A stretch of 64,000 bases of DNA from Candidatus Methanomethylicaceae archaeon (GTDB taxonomy: Archaea; Thermoproteota; Methanomethylicia; Methanomethylicales; Methanomethylicaceae): the NCBI GenBank assembly GCA_015660995.1, contig JACTUC010000022.1, positions 1 to 64,000 of the forward strand. The letters run 5' to 3'. The notes below the pieces were generated by a model, which was not told where the DNA came from, did not search any database, and worked only from the letters and a program-made list of their open reading frames with translations. Shown one piece after another: positions 30,670 to 40,604 of this stretch. The stretch's first letter is position 1, and every line of letters begins with the position of its first letter. A program made the translations under genes and the position numbers.

Positions 30670-31806
30670 ATGGTGGCATCCAGCAGGGGGAGGCATGCGC
30701 ACGCGATCGGGAAACCATGCGCCATCGCTCTCTTCATTCTTGTTGCTGTTGCATTTCCCATCCTGGTCTCGATTCCCAACGTGAAAGCATCGGCATACCC
30801 GAACTCATCCTTCCCAGATACCTGGACTGCCCTAGAGGGGGCATATGCGGCCCTTTCGAACGCCTCCAGCGCCGGCGGAAACGTCACGCAAACCAATGCC
30901 GATCAGCTCAACTTGGCTATTTCCGATGCATTACTAGCTGAAAGCCTCAACAGCTCGAACCATTCCCAGGCGCAGGCCCTGGCATCAGAAGCAAGCAACA
31001 TTGCCCTCGTGGTCCAGCAGGAGATGATGACTGCCAAGGAAGAAGGAATCAGACAAGGACAGATGACGCTGTACGCACTTGTCGTCTTCGTTGCGGCTTG
31101 CCTCGCCTTTGCCCTGCTGGTTTACAGGTTCGGGCCGGACTGGATCTGGCGAGGTTGGCTGAGAAAAAGGCGCACTCAAACCGTAAAAGTGCCCCAAGAA
31201 GGAATGGCTGGCGCAAAGGCAAACGCCAAAGGGGCAGAAAAAGCAGCACAAAAAAACAAGCTGAATAGGGGCGATGATGACACTGATAACGGTAAAAAGG
31301 AGCAGGATAAAGGCGAAGAAGAAACCCTGCTTACGCTTAAAACCATTTGCTTGATTGTGGCCATTGTCCTTGTGGTCATTGCCGGAGTCGCTGTATCGCA
31401 GTACTTTCTTTCTGGACAGGTTGTAAAACCCTTCTCCGAGCTTGCTATCCTTAGTCCTAGCATGACGATTAGCGATTACCAGAATGAGGTTGTTGCTGGC
31501 GACACAGTGCACCTTTACGCTTACGTGGGCGACCAATTGGGCGCGCCAGCATGGTTCTCCGTCCTCGTCAAAGTAGGGGACAATTCGACAGCCGTGGATC
31601 CGATGCAGCAGCCAGCCATAGCAAGGCTGGATATTGTGCTCTGCAATGGCCAGAACTGGACGTCGCCGGTTGATTTTACTCTAGTGCAGGTCGGCCTCAA
31701 CCAGCGCGTGGTGTTTGAGCTCTGGTCGTTCAACTCAACTACTGGCGTAATGGACTACACCCAGAGGTGGTGTGAGATCTGGGTAAACGTTACTAGTCCT
31801 CCTTAG
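30670..31806 (+). CDS. Membrane protein with signal peptide and two internal TM segments, last gene of the MoxR operon
   Basis: Starts 2 nt after the DUF58 stop; hydrophobic segments and a KAEKAAQKNK-rich linker. Confidence 0.65.
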   Translation: MVASSRGRHAHAIGKPCAIALFILVAVAFPILVSIPNVKASAYPNSSFPDTWTALEGAYAALSNASSAGGNVTQTNADQLNLAISDALLAESLNSSNHSQAQALASEASNIALVVQQEMMTAKEEGIRQGQMTLYALVVFVAACLAFALLVYRFGPDWIWRGWLRKRRTQTVKVPQEGMAGAKANAKGAEKAAQKNKLNRGDDDTDNGKKEQDKGEEETLLTLKTICLIVAIVLVVIAGVAVSQYFLSGQVVKPFSELAILSPSMTISDYQNEVVAGDTVHLYAYVGDQLGAPAWFSVLVKVGDNSTAVDPMQQPAIARLDIVLCNGQNWTSPVDFTLVQVGLNQRVVFELWSFNSTTGVMDYTQRWCEIWVNVTSPP

Positions 31807-32014
31807 GACTGGTCAGACATTGTTTAATTCTTGAATACGCAAATACATGAAAGCCTCTGAAAACCACCATTGCGTAATAGGCGCGTAGTGCCTTTTTGGC
31901 TTCGTGTGGAATAAATGCATCATTGAATGTTTAAGAATTGAAGAACAAGAGCAAGTTTTCCTTAGTAGTTAACTCAATCATTACAAAGACTTTTATTAGT
32001 TTTCTGCACATATC

Positions 32015-32407
32015 ATGACTTGTTTGGCGATGTTATTGCAATCTATCAGCTACGCCGAGTTGCTCTCTCTTTGGAGTCGCGGCTCGAGAAACGGTGCTTT
32101 GCGGAGAATGCCTTTGCTGAAAAGGGGTCTGTTCAGCGCTGCGCTTGAATATGCTAGGACCGTCGGCACAATCGTTAACCAGAAACTTATTGGAATGATA
32201 ATGGCGTTAGCTGAGCGAGTTGGAAAGTCAGTGGGCCAGAAGATCTTTTCGCATGGACTTGACAGGGCGTTAGGTTTTATCAAGAACGCCAAGATGATGC
32301 TCATGTTTCCCACCGTATGGAAATGGATCAGCGAGGACAGCTTCGTCTTCTGGCTAGGCACTGAGATCTTGGTCAACCGGCGAGCTTGGATGTACTGTTC
32401 GAAATAG
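32015..32407 (+). CDS. Conserved-looking small archaeal protein of unknown function
   Basis: 130 aa, immediately upstream of and probably co-transcribed with the GT2 gene. Confidence 0.55.
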   Translation: MTCLAMLLQSISYAELLSLWSRGSRNGALRRMPLLKRGLFSAALEYARTVGTIVNQKLIGMIMALAERVGKSVGQKIFSHGLDRALGFIKNAKMMLMFPTVWKWISEDSFVFWLGTEILVNRRAWMYCSK

Positions 32408-32419
32408 GCCGCAAGAAAA

Positions 32420-33346
32420 ATGGCAATAGAAAGACCTGCCGCCGAGCCACGGAACAAGTTCATTGTAGCCTGCATACCTGCCTATAATGCAGATTACACC
32501 ATCGCGAGCGTCATAATGAAGACCCAGAAGTACGTAAACAAAGTAGTTGTTTACGACGATGGCTCCAAGGACCAGACCGGGGAACTGGCATCGCTTCTGA
32601 ATATTGAGTTGATAAGCGCTGATGTAAACATGGGGAAGGGACACGCCTTGAAGCGGATGTTTCAGCAAGCGCTCGATATGGGGGCTGATATTGTAGTTAC
32701 ACTGGACTCGGACGGGCAGCACAATCCAAACGAGATCCCAAAGGTCATCGAGCCCATCTTGAACGGTGAGGCTGACATCGTCCTTGGGTCTAGGTACATG
32801 GATGGGGCATCGACGGACGCTCCCCCTTACCGGAGGTTCGGGCTGAGGATCATAAACTCGATTAGCAAGAGCGGAAACAAATACGACGTCAAAGATACCC
32901 AGAACGGATTCCGGGCCTACTCGCGCGAGGCACTAGGGTCAATGGTGGAGTGCAAATCTAACGGTTTTGGGATCGAGACCGAACAACTGTCGATTGCCGT
33001 GCAACACGGTTACCGGATCAAGGAAGTGCCGGTCAACGTAAGATACCAGAATCTGCCAAATCCGTCAAACATGCACCCAGTCAGGCATGGCATCAATCTT
33101 ATTGAGACTGCCTTAAAACTGGTCGTGGAGAAGAGACCCGTCCTACTGCTAGGCGTGCCCGGTGTTGTCCTGCTTTGTATTGGGCTCATAGCTGGTGTAA
33201 TGTTGCTTTGGGAATTCAATTTGTCGCGATCTTTTAGCATGCCTTATGCAATAATTGCATTAGGTGGCTTAATTACCGGGATTTTTCTGATCATGACGAC
33301 CCTCATACTTTATGGTATTCGATCAATGTATGATAATTCAAAATAA
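32420..33346 (+). CDS. GT2 dolichyl-phosphate sugar synthase-like, two C-terminal TM helices
   Basis: 'IVACIPAYNADYTIASVIMKTQKYVNKVVVYDDGSKDQTGELA', 'DIVVTLDSDGQHNPNEIPKVIEPIL', 'GSRYMDG', 'DTQNGFRAYSREAL'. Confidence 0.95.
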   Translation: MAIERPAAEPRNKFIVACIPAYNADYTIASVIMKTQKYVNKVVVYDDGSKDQTGELASLLNIELISADVNMGKGHALKRMFQQALDMGADIVVTLDSDGQHNPNEIPKVIEPILNGEADIVLGSRYMDGASTDAPPYRRFGLRIINSISKSGNKYDVKDTQNGFRAYSREALGSMVECKSNGFGIETEQLSIAVQHGYRIKEVPVNVRYQNLPNPSNMHPVRHGINLIETALKLVVEKRPVLLLGVPGVVLLCIGLIAGVMLLWEFNLSRSFSMPYAIIALGGLITGIFLIMTTLILYGIRSMYDNSK

Positions 33347-33556
33347 CAAGGTGGAATTAAAATGGATCCAAAAAAAGTTACTAATGACGGGCGTTCTTAG
33401 CACCCTTCTCCTTTTGGAGAACATGTACCGCGGGTCGATGATAGATCCTTGTTAGATTTTGCGAGAATAACTGAATCAACATTGTCATAATAATGAACAT
33501 TAGTATGATATTGACGAGATGTTAAAACATGTCCTACTTCTCTGTGAGAATTAGTA

Positions 33557-34726
33557 ATGACTTCAAATAGCGTTTTTGTTACCGACGCACAAATGCGAAG
33601 TTCATTAGCAGTTGTCAGGTCATTAGGAAGTAAAAATATTGAAGTTACTGCTGGTGAGACTACAAATTTTGCAACAAGTTTCTTCTCAAAATATTGCCAC
33701 AACAAAGTGGTTTACCCTTCACCAATAAAAAATAAAAACGACTTTAAAGAATTTTTGCTTACCCTAGTAAAAAAGCATAATTATGCGTTAATAATACCTG
33801 TTGCAGATGATGTGCTCGAACCAATAATGGAGATTGAAGACGAATTATCCAGATGCACAAGAATTGCAATCCCCTCAAAAGACATTTTTATGAAATGTTA
33901 TGATAAATACAATACGCTAAAGATAGCAGAAAAAAATAACATTCCGTGTCCTAAAACATATCTCATCAATGAGATTGAAGATGTACTCGAATTAAAAAAT
34001 ATTTTGTCGTACCCTGTTGTGATTAAACCCAGAATTAGTTCTGGAAGGCGTGGCGTGAAAATTTGTATGTCGGCAGAAAATCTGCTGGCAGATTATGTTT
34101 TAGTTCAAAAAGAATATGCTTACCCATTGATACAGGAATACATCCCGTATGGGGGTGAACTCGGCGTTTATACATTATTTAATTTCGCATCTAAGCCTAG
34201 AGCCTTCTCAGTTCAAAGAAGAATTCGATCATATCCAATTGCAGGTGGGCCAAGCACTCTCAGAGAAACAATAAAGAATGACGACTCAAAAAAAGCTATG
34301 TCATTGGCTTTTAATCTCTTACACTCTATGAACTGGACTGGTGTAGCGATGGTCGAATTTAGAAAAGATTTGCGAGACGGCTCTTTAAAACTAATGGAAG
34401 TGAATCCCCGATTTTGGGGGTCTCTTCAACTATCAATATTGGCTGGCATTGATTTTCCTTATTTACTCTATAAGATGTTTACCGACGGCGATGTTGAACC
34501 CATCACTGATTATAAAGCCGGAATTAAATGTAGATGGTTGTTACCTGGAGACCTTCTTTGGTTTGCGAGCACTCCTAATAAATTAAAAAACTTCAAAGAG
34601 ATCATAAGATTTGATGTCCCTGACGATATTTTATCATTAAATGACTTCGGTCCTACGCTAGGATTCTTTTCTGCAACCATCCGTTTTCTCTTTGATAAAG
34701 AGATGTGGAAATTCATAATTAGGTAA
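33557..34726 (+). CDS. ATP-grasp ligase (carboxylate-amine ligase type)
   Basis: 'YPVVIKPRISSGRRGVKICMSAENLL', 'PLIQEYIPYGGELGVYTLF', 'VAMVEFRKDLRDGSLKLMEVNPRFWGSLQLS'. Confidence 0.93.
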   Translation: MTSNSVFVTDAQMRSSLAVVRSLGSKNIEVTAGETTNFATSFFSKYCHNKVVYPSPIKNKNDFKEFLLTLVKKHNYALIIPVADDVLEPIMEIEDELSRCTRIAIPSKDIFMKCYDKYNTLKIAEKNNIPCPKTYLINEIEDVLELKNILSYPVVIKPRISSGRRGVKICMSAENLLADYVLVQKEYAYPLIQEYIPYGGELGVYTLFNFASKPRAFSVQRRIRSYPIAGGPSTLRETIKNDDSKKAMSLAFNLLHSMNWTGVAMVEFRKDLRDGSLKLMEVNPRFWGSLQLSILAGIDFPYLLYKMFTDGDVEPITDYKAGIKCRWLLPGDLLWFASTPNKLKNFKEIIRFDVPDDILSLNDFGPTLGFFSATIRFLFDKEMWKFIIR

Positions 34727-34797
34727 TACCATGCACATATTGATGAATAGCCGTATGGTATTCTTGCCATGATTAACATTGTGATAATAAAACATTA

Positions 34798-35616
34798 ATG
34801 AATGCTTTAACTATTGATCTGGAGTATTGGTGGTGCAACGAATTTCTAACAAAATACCTACCAGAAAAAAGAATAGCGCATGTTATAGAGTCAGTATCTC
34901 CACTTTTGGATTTATTGCATAAGTATGAAACCCATGCAACTTTTTTTGTCTTAGGTGATTTGGCAAAACAATACCCCGAACTAGTTGAAACAATCTACAA
35001 CGATGGGCATGAAATCGCCTGTCACTCCTATTCTCATAAAGCTTTACACGAATTAGGTGAAGAAGGTTTTCAAGAAGAAATAAAAAAATCTTTAGATATT
35101 ATTGGTAAATATCATCCAATTGGGTTTAGGGCTCCTTCTTTTTCAATTAATAATTCGACAAGATGGGCATTCACAATTTTGAATAAATTTGGATTTAAAT
35201 ACGACTCAAGTGTTTTTCCTGCAAGAACAATGCTTTATGGCGTCCCAGGTGCACCTCTTGACGTATACCGCCCATCATTATTGGACGTTGCTCAGAATGA
35301 TCCAAAAGGAAAAATCATAGAAGTTCCATTGACTGTATTGAAATTCGGTACTAATATTCCCTTTTCTGGTGGCTTTTATTTTAGGCTCATCCCATTTTGG
35401 CTCTTTAGAATAGGGCTTAATGAAATAGTTAAAAAACGCCCGGCGGTAATTTACATTCATCCGTGGGAACTATATCCTGTAAGCTATGATCTTAAAGCAC
35501 CGTTTTTGTCATATTTTGAGTCTAATTATGGAAAAAAATTTGCCCTCAAGAAGATGGAAAAACTCTTAAAGCATTTCAAATTTTTGCCAATAAAGGAGCT
35601 AATATATGCGGTATGA
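34798..35616 (+). CDS. Polysaccharide deacetylase (NodB/CE4, DUF3473-like)
   Basis: 'NALTIDLEYWW', 'ATFFVLGDLAKQYPELVETIYNDGHEIACHSYSHKALHEL', 'GFRAPSFSI'. Confidence 0.94.
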   Translation: MNALTIDLEYWWCNEFLTKYLPEKRIAHVIESVSPLLDLLHKYETHATFFVLGDLAKQYPELVETIYNDGHEIACHSYSHKALHELGEEGFQEEIKKSLDIIGKYHPIGFRAPSFSINNSTRWAFTILNKFGFKYDSSVFPARTMLYGVPGAPLDVYRPSLLDVAQNDPKGKIIEVPLTVLKFGTNIPFSGGFYFRLIPFWLFRIGLNEIVKKRPAVIYIHPWELYPVSYDLKAPFLSYFESNYGKKFALKKMEKLLKHFKFLPIKELIYAV

Positions 35617-36229
35617 TTTGCACATTCACTCTAAATATTCTAATGATTCAATTTCAACTCCTGATAATATACTTAAAATAGCTAAGAAAAAAGGCCTTAA
35701 TGGGATTGCGATTACTGACCATAACACCATTAAAGGTGGATTAGAAACAAAGAAAATCAAAACTGAAAATCTTGAAATCATAGTTGGCGCTGAAATTAAA
35801 ACAGAATTGGGCGACATTATCGGTTTATTTCTAAATGAGGAAATTAAAAGTAGAACATTTGACGAAGTACTTGAGGAAATTAGCACTCAGGGGGGTATTA
35901 CGATATTACCCCATCCATATCGTCATCATCGTCTCCCCGAATATCTTGCCCGAAAGGTTGATGCAATTGAAATTTTTAATGCAAGATCTTCGTGCAAACA
36001 AAACGCTCAATGCTCAGCGCTTATTAAAACATGCCATAAACCAATTACTGCTGGAAGTGATGCGCACATGTTATTCGAAATAGGGCGAGGTTTAACAATA
36101 TCTGAAGATTGCATTGAAAATGCCTTAAAAAAAGGCATGACGAGCGTGATAGGCACTGAATCTAATCATTATTTTGGTCACAGTCTTAGCTTTATTCTAG
36201 AAAAAATAAAAGGTAAGAACCATGAATAA
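35606..36229 (+). CDS. PHP-domain metal-dependent phosphoesterase
   Basis: 'YDLHIHSKYSNDS', 'AITDHNTIKGG', 'LPHPYRHHRLPE', 'AGSDAHMLFEIG'; overlaps the deacetylase 3' end. Confidence 0.93.
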   Translation: MRYDLHIHSKYSNDSISTPDNILKIAKKKGLNGIAITDHNTIKGGLETKKIKTENLEIIVGAEIKTELGDIIGLFLNEEIKSRTFDEVLEEISTQGGITILPHPYRHHRLPEYLARKVDAIEIFNARSSCKQNAQCSALIKTCHKPITAGSDAHMLFEIGRGLTISEDCIENALKKGMTSVIGTESNHYFGHSLSFILEKIKGKNHE

Positions 36230-36358
36230 TAACTCTTCATTTAAAACTTCACTTGCCTCGCTTGTTCAAAGCATAGAAACGTATCTTATATCTAAGATTT
36301 TAAGAAAATGAACTTTTGCAAATGCACTCTGACTGTTTTCAACTAATAAATTGCTATA

Positions 36359-37486
36359 ATGACTAAAATAAAGATCGCGATAGTGGGTGCAAGGGGAATA
36401 GCAAATTATGGTGGATTTGAAACAGTAGTAAGTGAAATAGCACCTCGGCTTGTTACGCTCGGTTATGACGTATATTGCAGCTGCGAAAAAAATGATGAAC
36501 TAAATTTACCTGATTCATATTTTGGAGCGCACCTGATTTATTTTCCTATAAAACCACCTAAATATTATTTATTTAGAAAGTTTTATGAAGTCTTATATGA
36601 CATTTATTTCATTATTAGATGTAGTTTATTCTGTGATATGGTCTATGCTTTAGGTATCGGAGGAGGTATTGTTCTATTATTTCCAAGATTTTTTCACAAA
36701 ATTAGCATTGTGAATGTTGATGGATTAGAATGGAAAAGACAAAAATTCTCTTTTATTGAAAAAAAAATCTTACATCTATTTTTCAATTTAGTGGCAATGA
36801 GTGCTAATTATGTTATCATTGACAATAGACAATTGATAAATTATGTAATTGTGAATCAAAGAAAAATTATCTATATCCCTAATGGGATTAGGGCGCACGC
36901 TCAGGTTAAATGGGATGTTGCTAAACTAGCAGTTCGGTACGGTTCCAAAGTTGCCTCAATGATCTCAAGAGCCGCATTCTGGCTAGTTGTCGCTAGACTG
37001 GAACCTGAAAATAACATACACATCATAGTTGAAGCTTTCATGAAAGTTGAAACACGGTTCCCCTTAGTAATTATTGGAGATTTTACTAGTAGTGTCTATA
37101 AAAACGAAATATATGCTAAATTGTTGAAATCAGAAAGAATATTATTTTTAGGTGCATTATACGACATAGATTTATTAGACATGTTAAGACAAAATTGCTT
37201 TGCATACATCCATGGTCATTCTGTTGGAGGAACCAATCCTTCTCTTTTAGAGATAATGTCAATGGAAAAAATTGTAATAGCTTATGCCAGCGTTTTCAAC
37301 AAGGAAGTCGGCCAAGAATCACTTTTATATTTCCGCAATTCAGATGAATTATCTCAACTAATTATTCAGGTTGAAGCTAACCCCTCTGCAAACGCCATGG
37401 CAAAGATGCAAATTCAAAGAATACGTGACGAATACAACTGGAACGCTATTGTCGAAAAGTACGAGAGCCTCTTGAGTAAGATTTGA
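36359..37486 (+). CDS. Glycosyltransferase (DUF1972/GT4-like)
   Basis: 'IAIVGARGIANYGGFETVVSEIAPRLVTLGYDVYCSCE', 'GIVLLFPRFFHKISIVNVDGLEWKRQKF', 'FAYIHGHSVGGTNPSLLEIMSM'. Confidence 0.92.
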   Translation: MTKIKIAIVGARGIANYGGFETVVSEIAPRLVTLGYDVYCSCEKNDELNLPDSYFGAHLIYFPIKPPKYYLFRKFYEVLYDIYFIIRCSLFCDMVYALGIGGGIVLLFPRFFHKISIVNVDGLEWKRQKFSFIEKKILHLFFNLVAMSANYVIIDNRQLINYVIVNQRKIIYIPNGIRAHAQVKWDVAKLAVRYGSKVASMISRAAFWLVVARLEPENNIHIIVEAFMKVETRFPLVIIGDFTSSVYKNEIYAKLLKSERILFLGALYDIDLLDMLRQNCFAYIHGHSVGGTNPSLLEIMSMEKIVIAYASVFNKEVGQESLLYFRNSDELSQLIIQVEANPSANAMAKMQIQRIRDEYNWNAIVEKYESLLSKI

Positions 37487-38478
37487 TTATTGTCTCCGTT
37501 GTAATCCTCAATTGGAATGCTCACGAAGTCACCGAAACATGCCTGAATTCTCTCCTAGTTAATACAGAGTGTCCGGAATGTGAATTGAAGGTAGTAGTCG
37601 TTGACAATGGCTCGTTGGACAGGTCACCCACGATTCTAGACCAGAAGTATCATGGAATAGTAGACATCGTTCCTCTTAGGTGTAATTTGGGTTTTGCTGC
37701 GGGTTGCAATATGGGCATAGAATACGCCATGAGCCATTTTGCGCCTGACTACATTCTTCTGTTGAACAATGACACAATTCTTACGCAAAAGAGATGGCTT
37801 TACAAATTAATCGAAGCCGCCAAAGCTGATAGCGCAATTGGCATAGTTGGACCAAAGTTAATCTTTCCAAATGGCAAGGTACAATGGAGCGGGAGGGCGC
37901 GTGAACTGAACGTTTTTGCTCTTATGTTTCAGATTATATCAGCCGGTTTCAATCCTGGCGTTGGAAAAATAGACGATAAGGACTCGCGCGACTTGGTAGG
38001 TTATGTGAACACGGTGAGTGGCGCATGCTTGATGATGAAATCTAGCCTGATCAGAAGCATCGGTCTGCTTGACTACCATTTGGCTCCTATGTTCGGTGAA
38101 GATGTTGAGTATTGTTACAGAGCGTGGAAAAATGGTTATAAAGTATTCTATAGGGGTGATGCTAGAGTAATTCATGCGGAGAGTTACACCATTGAAAAGT
38201 TTGGTGATTCGCTCAAAGCGAAGAAAACCTTCTGGACAGTGCGAAGTAGCCTTAGAATCAGCAGGAAGTACTTTGGATTCTGGAGAACTCTCCTCTTCGG
38301 GATACCTATGGTTGTTGCCGGGGGGGCGCTAGAGAAACGCGACAAGACTCTTGGTTTGAATAAGAGTAATATCCGGCTGAAGCATAATTTCTGGCGAACC
38401 GTTCCAATCTTGCTCGCAGCAGTACGAGACGCTTTCTTCTACGATGTTAAGCGTGACCCCCCTCATCTAAGAGACTAG
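37483..38478 (+). CDS. Glycosyltransferase family 2 (rhamnosyltransferase-like)
   Basis: 'VSVVILNWNAHEVTETCLNSLLVNTECPECELKVVVVDNGSLDRSP', 'NLGFAAGCNMGI', 'LLLNNDTI', 'FGEDVEYCYRAWKNGYKV'. Confidence 0.95.
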   Translation: MIIVSVVILNWNAHEVTETCLNSLLVNTECPECELKVVVVDNGSLDRSPTILDQKYHGIVDIVPLRCNLGFAAGCNMGIEYAMSHFAPDYILLLNNDTILTQKRWLYKLIEAAKADSAIGIVGPKLIFPNGKVQWSGRARELNVFALMFQIISAGFNPGVGKIDDKDSRDLVGYVNTVSGACLMMKSSLIRSIGLLDYHLAPMFGEDVEYCYRAWKNGYKVFYRGDARVIHAESYTIEKFGDSLKAKKTFWTVRSSLRISRKYFGFWRTLLFGIPMVVAGGALEKRDKTLGLNKSNIRLKHNFWRTVPILLAAVRDAFFYDVKRDPPHLRD

Positions 38479-38487
38479 AGTGGTATC

Positions 38488-39621
38488 ATGGCTACTATTG
38501 CAATAATGACACGCGACTTCAATGGATCCGGCATTGACAGAGTCATCGGTTATCAAGCAAACGCTCTTGTGCAGGACGGTAACAAAGTCGTTATTGTCAC
38601 CCTCGGGGGCGATCTTAGCCCCCCCCGAGGGACAGAAATACTCCGCCTATCTCGGTCTTTTGGTTTTTTCGGTGATAGAATTCTCTATCTTACACTACCT
38701 CTTAATTTCCGGATAGTAATGAAGCATCTTCCTGAAATTCGCAAATTTGACCTTCTTATAGCGCACACTTACCCCTTGACATGGGTTGCTAATATGGCAA
38801 AGAGATCGGGCAATACTAAATATGTGTTGTATAACCATGGAGTGCTAAATGCTTCTTATGCAGGGAGAGATCTGGTTGGGAGAGGATACCTCGGCCTTAA
38901 TGCGTTGTTATATACAGCCACTCTTGGGAAACCCGACGAAGCGATTTCGATAAGCAGTTGCGCCCGTATTCAGCTGAAATCCGCTATGGGGCTAGAAAGT
39001 AAAATAATCTACAACCCGGTGGACCTCGACTCATTCTGTCCAACCCTAGATCCCTCCATAATAAGGGAAAAACACGCTCTCGGAGCCGCTCCAGTAATCC
39101 TTTTCGCGGGTCGCATTGAACCGAACAAAGGCATACATCTTCTGATTCAAGCCTACCAACTTGTCAGGAAAGCCATCCCCAATGCAAAACTACTAATTGT
39201 TGGGAAAAAAAGGTATGGGAATTATATAAAACAGATAGAGTCCTACCTTGATGACTCCGTAAGGTTAGTTGAATGGGTTCGGTTTGAGGAGATGCCGTAC
39301 TATTTTGCATCATGCGACGTTTATGCTTCTGCATCGCTTTGGGAAAGTTACGACCTACCGTTGGTTGAAGCACAAGCCACTGGTAAACCAGTCGTAGCAT
39401 TTGATATCCCTGCACATCGGGAAGTCATAGAGAACAACAAGACAGGGTTCCTAGTCCCACTTGGGGATGTGAGCAGGTTTGCCGATGCGCTGACGAGACT
39501 ATTGCTTGACGAGGATTCTCGTGCGAGAATGGGTCAAATGGGTCGACAGCTTGCATGCCAAAGATTTGATTTACAACGATTCTCTGCGGAAACAAGGTCG
39601 TTAGTGCGAGCATTGACATAG
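38488..39621 (+). CDS. Glycosyltransferase family 4
   Basis: 'PVILFAGRIEPNKGIHLLIQAYQLV', 'DVYASASLWESYDLPLVEAQATGKPVVAFDIPAHREVI'. Confidence 0.95.
   Translation: MATIAIMTRDFNGSGIDRVIGYQANALVQDGNKVVIVTLGGDLSPPRGTEILRLSRSFGFFGDRILYLTLPLNFRIVMKHLPEIRKFDLLIAHTYPLTWVANMAKRSGNTKYVLYNHGVLNASYAGRDLVGRGYLGLNALLYTATLGKPDEAISISSCARIQLKSAMGLESKIIYNPVDLDSFCPTLDPSIIREKHALGAAPVILFAGRIEPNKGIHLLIQAYQLVRKAIPNAKLLIVGKKRYGNYIKQIESYLDDSVRLVEWVRFEEMPYYFASCDVYASASLWESYDLPLVEAQATGKPVVAFDIPAHREVIENNKTGFLVPLGDVSRFADALTRLLLDEDSRARMGQMGRQLACQRFDLQRFSAETRSLVRALT
38600..38631 (+). repeat. C8 homopolymer inside an inverted repeat (CCCTCGGGGGC ... GCCCCCCCCGAGGG) within a GT4 gene
   Basis: Read directly; C-run at 38619-38626. 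Confidence 0.8.
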
Positions 39622-39847
39622 CTTGATACTTCCGGGTCCAAAGCGAAATCCAGTTTGTTGTTACTTGGGGAGAATGTTCTTCTTCTTGCTCTTACAAAAC
39701 TCACTTATTGACGAGGAACCTGATTGACGCACGCGTTCGGTTAAGCCATTCCTTGGCAAGCTTAGAAAACTGTTACGGAATTATTAACACACTATGCAGA
39801 CGGAAAGTGTGCGTGGCTTCGGATGAAGGTCGTTCTTTAGTGAATAT

Positions 39848-40591
39848 ATGAGACGATTACAGATGAGGATCGATTACTATATCAGGACAGCAATCTGGTC
39901 TTTAGCGAAGGTGAAGAATCTGCATGAGCTGGCCCAGTTCGAGCTTGGAACGAGAGACAAGATTACTGTCAGCTTTCACAATGGTATAAACCTGTATTGT
40001 GAACAGGGTCTATTCAGCATTCAAGCCTTCGTTGGGGAACCATACAAAGCCCTCAACGTATTCGGAAAGGATGTCGTGGATGTGGGTGCATTCGTTGGAG
40101 ACACTGCTCTATGGTTTGCATCGCAAGGAGCAAGAAGAGTATTCGCTCTTGAGCCTTACCCTGTAGCCTTCGAACTACTGAAGAAAAATGTCAGGCTAAA
40201 CCATTTTCAGAACATCCATTTGCTCAATGAAGCACTTGGACCAAAAGATTCAAGCTTCGTCGCGGATCCTGATTTTAGAAGTAATGCAGGTTCAGGAATT
40301 AGGGGATTCCCTCAAGGGCACAAGGTCAAGATAACATCACTAGCGAGCCTTGCTGCTGACCTGGGGTTACAAAACGCAGCTTTGAAACTCGATTGCGAAG
40401 GTTGCGAATATAGTGCTATTCTTCAATCGGATCGCGATGTCCTAAAATCTTTTTCGGACATAATGATTGAGTGCCACGGTCCGCCAGAACCTCTGGCAAT
40501 AAAACTCAGGGGTTCGGGTTTCGCTACTTTGGTATTCAGACACCTCTCCGACCTTTATATGCTAGCACATAGAATCGAATTGTTTAGCTGA
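39848..40591 (+). CDS. FkbM-family methyltransferase
   Basis: 'DVVDVGAFVGDTALWFASQGARRVFALEPYPVAFELLKKNVRLN', 'AALKLDCEGCEYSAI'. Confidence 0.93.
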   Translation: MRRLQMRIDYYIRTAIWSLAKVKNLHELAQFELGTRDKITVSFHNGINLYCEQGLFSIQAFVGEPYKALNVFGKDVVDVGAFVGDTALWFASQGARRVFALEPYPVAFELLKKNVRLNHFQNIHLLNEALGPKDSSFVADPDFRSNAGSGIRGFPQGHKVKITSLASLAADLGLQNAALKLDCEGCEYSAILQSDRDVLKSFSDIMIECHGPPEPLAIKLRGSGFATLVFRHLSDLYMLAHRIELFS

Positions 40592-40604
40592 TCTTGCAAT
40601 AGCA

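Noticed and set aside
30985-31536. 183-aa antisense ORF opposite the MoxR-operon gene
   Set aside because: No recognisable domain and fully covered by a supported sense CDS.
33405-33425. Small inverted repeat TTCTCC-tttt-GGAGAA before the ATP-grasp gene
   Set aside because: 6-bp arms with 4-nt loop are expected by chance at this scale; no added context.
39781-39825. CACACT...AGTGTG inverted arms upstream of the FkbM methyltransferase
   Set aside because: Short arms with a loose loop; not distinguishable from chance.
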